Of a DNA stretch of 64,000 nt, positions 26,644 to 32,648 are shown one piece after another. Both the position numbers and the translations under genes were made by a program. The stretch lies in NCBI RefSeq assembly GCF_000970205.1, contig NZ_CP009512.1:3410001-3474000 (forward strand), in the 5' to 3' direction. Numbering within the stretch: position 1 is the first letter of the stretch; each line of letters starts with the position of its first letter. The notes under the pieces were generated by a model. It saw only the letters and a program-made list of their open reading frames with translations. It searched no databases and was not told the origin of the DNA. The stretch is from Methanosarcina mazei S-6. GTDB lineage: Archaea; Halobacteriota; Methanosarcinia; Methanosarcinales; Methanosarcinaceae.

Positions 26644-26697
26644 GGTACACACCGTAACGAAATTTTTGGGTTCTGTGACAAAACTTATTTTAATCAT

Positions 26698-27434
26698 TTA
26701 AACTGATGAGTAGAGATACAGAAATTCAGGTGAGAAAGCCTGCCCGAAGTGCTAAATAAATACCAATGATTTCGGAAAAGTTTCCGGTAAATATTGTGCA
26801 CTGGTTCGCCTGTGAACTTTAGACTTTATAAATATATAGAGGGGAAAAAACCCGAAAAAAACTGAAAACTCACTCAAAATTTCAAATATCCTGTATCTGA
26901 TTTATTAATTTGACTGTCTTGCTACCTTAAGAAATGTAAAGACAATATTTCAACTCAGAGAGTTAAAGTTCTAAATTTAATTAATATGTAGAAAAATAGT
27001 ACAGTTATATAAAATTAACTCAGATCTGAGAAAGCCGCTCTTCTAAACACCTTATTTTCTGTGTATCAGTACACATTTGTATAATATTTAGAACAAATAG
27101 TAATAAAAACAAAGAATTATGGCATATTTTGTATATTAATTACATATTAAGACCATCTATAGGAAAGATAGCAGATAGAAAAACGAGAAAATTTATGGAA
27201 ATCAGAATATTAGCTTCATGTACTCAAAACAAGCCGTAATTAACGAAAAAGAAAATAAAGGCACTTAATAACCGGCTTTCATTTCTATTTTAACATATAT
27301 CAGTTAGTCATTTATGTAAAACCAGTTAGTCATTTATGTAAAAGTTTAAGAGGCGCAAAGTTTGAATAAATTTTTAAAAACAGTGAAAATTGAAATAGAA
27401 TAATCCAAATATAAATAGATGGTGGGGAGTTAAT
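26698..27434. other. Divergent intergenic region with a 22-bp direct repeat
   Basis: About 740 A/T-rich bases between the beta-helix protein and the next small secreted protein. No gene is supported. The only ordered feature is the tandem pair at 27301-27343, listed separately. Confidence 0.5.
27301..27343 (+). promoter_or_regulatory. Tandem 22-bp direct repeat, candidate operator
   Basis: cagttagtcatttatgtaaaa occurs at 27301 and again, identical, at 27323. A spacing of 22 bp is two helical turns. It is about 90 bp upstream of the small secreted protein gene at 27435, a plausible place for an activator or repressor pair. Confidence 0.45.
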
Positions 27435-27719
27435 TTGAAGTGGATAAGAGCTTTGCTGCCGTTAGTTTTCATTTTATTTGTTTCGCTCACGACTGCAAAC
27501 ACAGATGCAAACACAGATTGGATAAAGTATATGGATAGGTCGGAATCTTCAGCCGGAAACCTGTTAACAGACACGACAGAAGGAGAGATAAAACTGAATG
27601 ATAGTGGAAAATACAGGGACGGATTAATTGATAATTTTGATTATTTCATAAATCCGGGCTATCCGTCAGGCCATATGCGGCATTCCGGGAATACAGGGAG
27701 TGATAAGTACGCTCTGTGA
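27435..27719 (+). CDS. Small secreted protein, unknown function
   Basis: A 94-residue product starting at TTG 27435, five bases after GGGGAG. Residues 1-21 are a signal peptide ending near LTTANTDA. The mature part (about 73 residues) is polar with many Asp, Ser and Gly and no Cys. It does not resemble a family I know. The ribosome site plus clean signal peptide are the evidence that it is real. The following 290 bases before the next gene hold no convincing frame. Confidence 0.5.
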   Translation: MKWIRALLPLVFILFVSLTTANTDANTDWIKYMDRSESSAGNLLTDTTEGEIKLNDSGKYRDGLIDNFDYFINPGYPSGHMRHSGNTGSDKYAL

Positions 27720-28008
27720 CACGGTTCCGAGAAGATGTGTCAAAAGTAATGTAAAAAATTTATGCTGCGAGGACGGGTTCCCAGAAAATATAAAAGCCTG
27801 GAATCCAGAACCTTCAGCTCCAGCCATGCTACCCGCAGTAAAACAGATAGAAAGGAAGACGGGCCTATAAGAGAAGATGAAAATACCATGCAGAGGAAAG
27901 GATTTTTGCTTGCAGAAAAGAATCCTGAGTAAAAATACATTGAGAACAGATTCCAGTAGAAGAGCGGTAAAGGTTATCTGAGAAATCAAGCTGTCAAAAG
28001 GGGGGGAA

Positions 28009-28392
28009 ATGACAGAAGACCCGAAAAAGTCAAGGAGCCTGATCCCACTTTATATAATTATTATTTTATATTACGCGATTGTGGCGCTTCAGGGGGGCGG
28101 GGATAGCGTCCTTTCTGAACCCGTATCTAAAGAATCGGATTTTCAGGTCAACCTCGCCAGAGGCGTAAATTATCAACTCCGGATTGAGGGTCCTGGCGGT
28201 CCCGAGAAGATAGATGTTACAATAAGAAATGGCTCCGATGTTGCATTCCAGAATACATTCGTATTAACAGATTCCAAAATAAGCTACCTTCCTTATCATC
28301 CCGAATTTACCGTGAAAGAAAACGGGACTTATCATGTGCACGTTAAACCGCTTAACTCCGGAACTATAATTCTGGAAATCAAAAAATCCTGA
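28009..28392 (+). CDS. Membrane-anchored extracellular protein, unknown function
   Basis: A 127-residue protein. The start has an extended G-tract ribosome site (gggggggaa) directly upstream. One transmembrane helix at residues about 11-29 (IPLYIIIILYYAIVALQ) is followed by an external beta-rich domain (FQVNLARGVNYQLRIEGPGGPEKIDVTIRN) that looks like a small Ig-like or emp24-type sandwich. There are sequons at NGS and NGT. I do not recognise the family. Upstream is another small secreted protein, and the two may form an envelope unit. Confidence 0.65.
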   Translation: MTEDPKKSRSLIPLYIIIILYYAIVALQGGGDSVLSEPVSKESDFQVNLARGVNYQLRIEGPGGPEKIDVTIRNGSDVAFQNTFVLTDSKISYLPYHPEFTVKENGTYHVHVKPLNSGTIILEIKKS

Positions 28393-28830
28393 ATTTCGCG
28401 GTTTTAATTAAAATTCTCCAAACCAGGTGATGCAGAACTTTCTGGTTTTTCAATTAAAATTCAGGAAGATCATTCAGGAAGATCAGGACGAGCTTCAATA
28501 AACTTAATATACATATCAATACTATTTTTATCTGCACTCAATTATTTTAGTACCCTGCCTTTTGCAGTAAAATGAAAATGACCATTTATACTCATTTATA
28601 ACTATTTATGATCGTTTAATTCAAAATATATTACGACAAATAAATCTTGATTTTAAGTCGAAATTTAAGAGTCAAAATTTAATTCATTATTTAAAAGATC
28701 ATTCATAACCTCAATTGACCGGAAAAGAGAAAACATATTCTGTATAATATTACTCTGGAAAGTAATAACACTTCGGAAAGTAATAACACTCCGGAAAGCC
28801 TGAATATAATCCGGAGATAGGGAGGATCAT
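28393..28830. other. Spacer with short direct repeats
   Basis: About 440 bases without a gene. It contains attcaggaagatc repeated at 28462 and 28475, and cggaaagtaataacact repeated near 28772 and 28791. A TATA-like aaatatattacgac near 28623 may be a promoter for the DUF1232 gene. Confidence 0.5.
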
Positions 28831-29223
28831 ATGGATAAAACCAGTAATATCAGAGCGAAAAAAGTCGGATCAAATCTAAAAGAGTTTAAAGCCGATAATA
28901 AAGAGGCTTATGATATTGATACCGATTTTTCGGAAGGACTCGAAGACACTAATTACCTCACAGGCAACTTTAGAAAAATCTGGGACTATCTAGGATTATT
29001 GTTTTCCATGCTAGCAGACTCATTTAACAGAAAATACCCGGCTCCGAAGAAAACGGTAGTTGTGATGGCGGTTACTCTCATGTATCTTGTAAGTCCGGTT
29101 GATTTTATTCCAGATTTAATTCCTCTACTCGGATTTGCAGATGATATCGCATTGATTGTTTTTGCATTTAGCCTTATTAAAGAGGACCTGGACAATTACA
29201 GAGCCTGGAAAATGAGTTACTGA
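28831..29223 (+). CDS. YkvA family (DUF1232) membrane protein
   Basis: A 130-residue protein with the DUF1232 core at about residues 70-115: YLVSPVDFIPDLIPLLGFADDIALI, the hallmark P-x-D-x-I-P-D and G-x-x-D-D motifs, flanked by two hydrophobic segments. The first 60 residues are charged and not conserved. A gggaggatcat ribosome site precedes the ATG. The family is widespread and of unknown function; it is often called YkvA. It stands alone here. Confidence 0.92.
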   Translation: MDKTSNIRAKKVGSNLKEFKADNKEAYDIDTDFSEGLEDTNYLTGNFRKIWDYLGLLFSMLADSFNRKYPAPKKTVVVMAVTLMYLVSPVDFIPDLIPLLGFADDIALIVFAFSLIKEDLDNYRAWKMSY

Positions 29224-29279
29224 AAGCATTTTCGATCCGGATAGTATAATTCAAGCTTTAGCTTTACATCTTTGCCGGG

Positions 29280-29425
29280 GTAACATTTTATGTGGGTATT
29301 AAAAGTTGTTACCTGCAGGGCTGAAGATAAAAGTTAACTGACAGCAGTGGAAGCCGAAGCAAGATAACTTTTTTATTATTTTCCGGCCCGCCAACCCTCA
29401 AATCCTTCGATTGGGAATTCGGAGA
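29280..29425 (-). repeat. Degenerate third copy of the hicB promoter repeat
   Basis: The stretch starting taacattttatgtgggtatt and running through aaagttgttacctgcag, ggctgaagataaaa, aagataactttttta and aatccttcgattggga follows, block by block, the region upstream of hicB at 29938-30085, with indels. No hicB-like gene remains beside it, so it is a relic of a lost duplicate. Confidence 0.7.
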
Positions 29426-29469
29426 TTGTGCCGCTGTTGAAAAAGAGAAGAAAACTTAACTTTGATTTA

Positions 29470-29703
29470 TCAAACCTTTTTCCTTAATTCCTCATACATT
29501 TCCCGTGAAATCCTGCTCTGCTTCAGGATTTCTTTGATCAGACCAGTGCCTAAATCTTCATTTCCATGAACAGGCACTACAGTCTTTCTACCGTCAGGAT
29601 GAACGTATCTCACATGGCTTCCAACCTGATACACCTTTTGAAAGCCAAGCATCTCAAGTATTTTACACATATCCCTCCCGCTTACAGGAAGGAGTCTGCT
29701 CAT
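29470..29703 (-). CDS. hicA: HicA-type toxin (mRNA interferase)
   Basis: A 77-residue double-stranded-RNA-binding-like fold toxin. The catalytic region QVGSHVRYVHPDGRKTVVPVHGNEDLGTGLIKEIL holds the G-S-H motif with the active His and the conserved P-x-H-x-x-x-x-L-G-x-G-L. It would cleave mRNA ribosome-independently when free. It follows its antitoxin gene with a 4-base ATGA overlap (29700-29703), the usual coupling, although the antitoxin is first. Confidence 0.92.
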   Translation of the reverse strand: MSRLLPVSGRDMCKILEMLGFQKVYQVGSHVRYVHPDGRKTVVPVHGNEDLGTGLIKEILKQSRISREMYEELRKKV

Positions 29704-29927
29704 ACTTTTACCTCCACCTGCTGGATTCCAATAAATTTCAGCGGCAAAACATCTTCAAGTTCCTCAGCCTCAAGACAAACCTGTATCGCTTCCCTTATAC
29801 GTTCCATAGCCTGTTCCACAGTTTTTCCCTGCGTATAACAACCCGGTATGTCAGGAACCTTTGCAACGTATACACCATCTTCGTCCTGTGCGATCAGAAC
29901 CGTATAATTCAAGCTCTTGCCTTCCAT
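29700..29927 (-). CDS. hicB: HicB-type antitoxin
   Basis: A 75-residue antitoxin from the ATG at 29927; the frame runs 27 codons further up but only from the promoter-like repeat. It has the partial RNase H fold of HicB: YTVLIAQDEDGVYVAKVPDIPGCYTQGKTVEQAMERIREAIQVCLEAE. The C-terminus is short and lacks a DNA-binding helix-turn-helix or ribbon-helix-helix, so autoregulation may need another protein. Bases 29771-30057, covering its first 52 codons and promoter, are repeated exactly at 32221-32507. Confidence 0.92.
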   Translation of the reverse strand: MEGKSLNYTVLIAQDEDGVYVAKVPDIPGCYTQGKTVEQAMERIREAIQVCLEAEELEDVLPLKFIGIQQVEVKV

Positions 29928-30057
29928 CTTTACCGGAATAACATTTAATCTGTGAGTATTTAAAGTTGTTACTGGCAGGAGTGAAGATAAAACAGAGCCG
30001 AAAACCATCGGAAGCAGAAGTGGTATAACTTTTTCATTATATTTCCACCCCAGCCCC
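29771..30057 (-). repeat. 287-bp exact duplication, first copy
   Basis: Identical, by direct comparison of the lines, to 32221-32507. It includes the hicB promoter and the first 52 codons. The exact match implies a recent copying event or continuing gene conversion. Confidence 0.95.
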
Positions 30058-30137
30058 TCAATCCTTCGATTAGAAATTTTTCGATGTGCTGCGAAGTTAG
30101 AAAAAAGTAAGAAAGAAATGTAAAAGGAGTATAAAGC

Positions 30138-30440
30138 TTATCGGATCCTTTCCAGATGCAAGGAACTTATAAAATTATACCTGTCTGCGTTTTCCTTCAA
30201 TACGGAAATAACCAGTTCCCTGTGAGCCTTAAGAAGGCAATAATCATCTCTACCCTGAGCTTTGTATACCTTTAGAATCCCTTTCTTAACTAGATTGTCT
30301 ATAGCTGTCCCATAAAATCCCAAGTCACTTCTTTTTCTTCCCTGTAGCAAGTCTTCTCTGGAAATATGTTTATCGCACCATCTATTTTTTATTGCGATTT
30401 TGTTCAATATGAACAGCTCATATTCAGAGAATTCCTCCAT
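30138..30440 (-). CDS. Small winged-helix-like protein
   Basis: A 100-residue protein from the ATG at 30440, chosen because GGGTG lies about seven bases upstream; the in-frame ATG at 30467 has no ribosome site. The sequence FSEYELFILNKIAIKN ... SREDLLQGRKRSDLGFYGTAIDNLVKKGILKVYKAQGRDDYCL is the length and pattern of a winged helix (two helices, recognition helix, wing). It lies upstream of hicBA on the same strand and could regulate it, since HicB here lacks a DNA-binding tail. That link is inference. Confidence 0.65.
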   Translation of the reverse strand: MEEFSEYELFILNKIAIKNRWCDKHISREDLLQGRKRSDLGFYGTAIDNLVKKGILKVYKAQGRDDYCLLKAHRELVISVLKENADRYNFISSLHLERIR

Positions 30441-30672
30441 AAACAGACACCCAAGAGAACTGTTCATTTAGTTGAACAGCAGGACAATAAGTATAAATAT
30501 TAAGGACTCATTAATTTGATTTACTTGTAAGAAGGCTTCCATTAATATTAAATCATTAATAACTTTCTGCACAGTTATTAATTGTTAATCAGGAGATAAA
30601 TTATTAATTGAGACCTTTCTAGTAATACGAAAGGATCATATAAAATTTTAACTGTAATTGGAGGAAAAGCGG

Positions 30673-31164
30673 ATGTCACTTGTAGACTTCCTGGGGGCCA
30701 CATCTGAAATAAAAATTATAGATTTCCTGGCCGAAAATATGGACATGGCCTACAACCAGACAGAAATTAGTGAGTGCCTTGGGATTTCCCGTACCGTTGT
30801 AAATCAGAAAATCCCAGTATTAATATACAACAATATTATAGAAGTAAAAGAGTGTAAGGGAAATACAAAAAAGTATGGACTAAAAGAAAACAGTCTGGTA
30901 AACAAAATAATTGCCACAATCTATGACCACAGTTTCAGAATGGCAGAATATGAAGGAGACGAAGAAGAAGTGCTCTCCGAAATTTCTGACAAACACCAAG
31001 CATCACCTGAAGAAAATTGTGATTGCTATTGCGGAGAACCACGCTATATTGAGTTTTACGAGACGCCAGGATACCAGCTTGACTGGTTCCAAGAAAGAAT
31101 GGAAAAGGCAGAAAACTACAAACCAAAATGGGAAAAGATGCAGACGGTGTTTGCTTCGGCGTGA
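30673..31164 (+). CDS. Winged-helix transcriptional regulator
   Basis: A 163-residue protein starting at ATG 30673, seven bases after GGAGGA (30660-30665); an in-frame TTG at 30658 overlaps that ribosome site and is rejected. Residues about 1-80 are a helix-turn-helix: GATSEIKIIDFLAENMDMAYNQTEISECLGISRTVVNQKIPVL. The C-terminal part contains a CDCYCGE Cys cluster and an aromatic GYQLDWFQERM tail of unknown role. It is followed after 22 bases by a DUF3467 gene, a common pairing. Confidence 0.82.
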   Translation: MSLVDFLGATSEIKIIDFLAENMDMAYNQTEISECLGISRTVVNQKIPVLIYNNIIEVKECKGNTKKYGLKENSLVNKIIATIYDHSFRMAEYEGDEEEVLSEISDKHQASPEENCDCYCGEPRYIEFYETPGYQLDWFQERMEKAENYKPKWEKMQTVFASA

Positions 31165-31186
31165 GAATTTTTTTGAGGGATAATTC

Positions 31187-31525
31187 ATGGCAGCAGAACA
31201 GGATAAAGAGCAAGACAGCAAGCCAGAAGAGGCCGAAGAAAAGAAAAAAGTCGCTGTATATAGAACTCCACTTTTTACTAAATTATATGCAACAAACCTG
31301 AGGGTTTCTCCAACAGATGTAGATATCAGGATTGAGTTTTTCAATGAGAAGGTTAAAACCGAAGAAGGAATAGTATTCTATAGTGACGGCGTGGCAATGT
31401 TAACTCCAGAAGCTGCGAAAAAGTTGTACTTAGAGTTAAAGAATGCCATAGAGAAGTATGAAACAGAAAAAGGAGAAATACAGATAAAAGGAGAAAGGCA
31501 AGATTGTGAGTTTAATGATGAATAA
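31187..31525 (+). CDS. DUF3467 family protein
   Basis: A 112-residue protein. After a charged start (AAEQDKEQDSKPEEAEEKKK) comes the DUF3467 fold: LFTKLYATNLRVSPTDVDIRIEFF ... DGVAMLTPEAAKKLYLELKNAIEKYE. The family occurs in bacteria and archaea, often beside helix-turn-helix genes; its role is unknown. GAGGG lies eight bases before the ATG. The gene is 22 bases after the regulator, so the two are likely one transcript. Confidence 0.82.
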   Translation: MAAEQDKEQDSKPEEAEEKKKVAVYRTPLFTKLYATNLRVSPTDVDIRIEFFNEKVKTEEGIVFYSDGVAMLTPEAAKKLYLELKNAIEKYETEKGEIQIKGERQDCEFNDE

Positions 31526-31607
31526 TCCTTTTCTTTAATGTAATCTCCTTTTTTACAATTTTCGTAGTTTGCTGCCACATAGGTAAAGAATCCTCTTAAT
31601 TTTATAC

Positions 31608-31898
31608 CTAGAGGACTTTTGCTTCCCTTTTAATCCCATCAATTAGATAAGGGCTTATCGACTCTTCGGTAAGCAAATCGACCTTTAACCCAAGAAACTC
31701 TGATAGCTCCCTTTCAATTCTTACAAGGTTTAACAGACCTTTTGTTTCGGAAAACTCCACAAGAATATCAATATCACTTTCCGGCTTTTCTTCTCCTCTT
31801 GCATAAGAGCCAAAAACAGCTACTTTCGTTGCTCCTTCTTTTTCAAGGAAAGAAGAGATTTTTTCGAACAACTCTTTGTGCCGGTCAGCATTTTCCAT
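31608..31898 (-). CDS. MNT-type nucleotidyltransferase (orphan antitoxin)
   Basis: A 96-residue minimal nucleotidyltransferase. The signature G-S-x-A-R-G-E ... S-D-I-D-I-L-V-E-F (VAVFGSYARGEEKPESDIDILVEF) holds the catalytic Asp pair. These proteins normally act as antitoxins of HEPN ribonucleases by adding AMP to them. No HEPN gene is found on either side: downstream on the minus strand lies the convergent DUF3467 gene after 82 bases, and upstream only the frameshifted small gene. It may act on a HEPN protein elsewhere or be a remnant of a degraded pair. Confidence 0.9.
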   Translation of the reverse strand: MENADRHKELFEKISSFLEKEGATKVAVFGSYARGEEKPESDIDILVEFSETKGLLNLVRIERELSEFLGLKVDLLTEESISPYLIDGIKREAKVL

Positions 31899-32058
31899 GT
31901 TAGTATATTTTGTTTGTGATCATTTAAAGATATCCTGATTGAGTGAAGAGGACATTGAGAAAAATAAAAAATTAAAGCCAAAGCAGTCTCTTAGCTATCA
32001 TAAGAAAAAGCATACTTACAAATAAGACTCGTATTAACCATCATTAGGAGAGGATTGT

Positions 32059-32191
32059 ATGAGAGAGTACATGTTAGACATAGACCGAATACTCAACGAT
32101 AAAGAGAAAACTCGTAGATGAAAGCTACGAGAATCAGAAGAAAGGAGTGTTAGTTCCCATTTCAGAAGTCAAGAAAGAGCTGGGAATCTAA
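32059..32191 (+). pseudogene. Frameshifted small antitoxin-like gene
   Basis: GGAGAGG at 32047-32053 is followed by ATG and MREYMLDIDRILNDKEKT before a stop at 32119. If one A of the tract gagaaaac is removed, the frame continues as KLVDESYENQKKGVLVPISEVKKELGI and ends at 32191. Total length would be about 43 residues, like small VapB/RelB or Phd-type antitoxins. The family assignment is tentative. The place where a partner toxin gene would follow is occupied by the hicB-promoter duplicate. Confidence 0.45.
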
Positions 32192-32212
32192 TAAAAAATA
32201 CTATTTGTGTTA

Positions 32213-32377
32213 TTAAGCTTCAAGACAAACCTGTATCGCTTCCCTTATACGTTCCATAGCCTGTTCCACAGTTTTTCCCTGCGTATAACAACCCGGTATG
32301 TCAGGAACCTTTGCAACGTATACACCATCTTCGTCCTGTGCGATCAGAACCGTATAATTCAAGCTCTTGCCTTCCAT
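32213..32377 (-). pseudogene. Truncated second hicB copy
   Basis: Identical to the first 52 codons of the hicB at 29700-29927, then it runs into a stop just past the junction at 32220. It lacks the last 20 or so residues and there is no hicA beside it. It keeps the whole upstream region, so it could be expressed as a short HicB-like fragment. Confidence 0.8.
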
Positions 32378-32507
32378 CTTTACCGGAATAACATTTAATC
32401 TGTGAGTATTTAAAGTTGTTACTGGCAGGAGTGAAGATAAAACAGAGCCGAAAACCATCGGAAGCAGAAGTGGTATAACTTTTTCATTATATTTCCACCC
32501 CAGCCCC
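32221..32507 (-). repeat. 287-bp exact duplication, second copy
   Basis: Matches 29771-30057 without a difference that I can find. It lies directly upstream of the SIR2-STAND gene, with the duplicated promoter pointing away from that gene. Confidence 0.95.
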
Positions 32508-32648
32508 CCCTCAAATGCTTCAATTGAAAAGTCTACAATTTCACCGCCGTTTTAAAGATCAAGTTAAGGAACAGTTAAAAATCGCAACATTTTAAAAGTA
32601 GTATTCTCATTTGATTTTTGAGTTGTAAATAAAATAGCGGTGCTCCAT

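Noticed and set aside
27666-27989. 107-codon minus-strand frame between two small secreted proteins
   Set aside because: Overlaps the end of the plus-strand gene and has no ribosome site or domain pattern.
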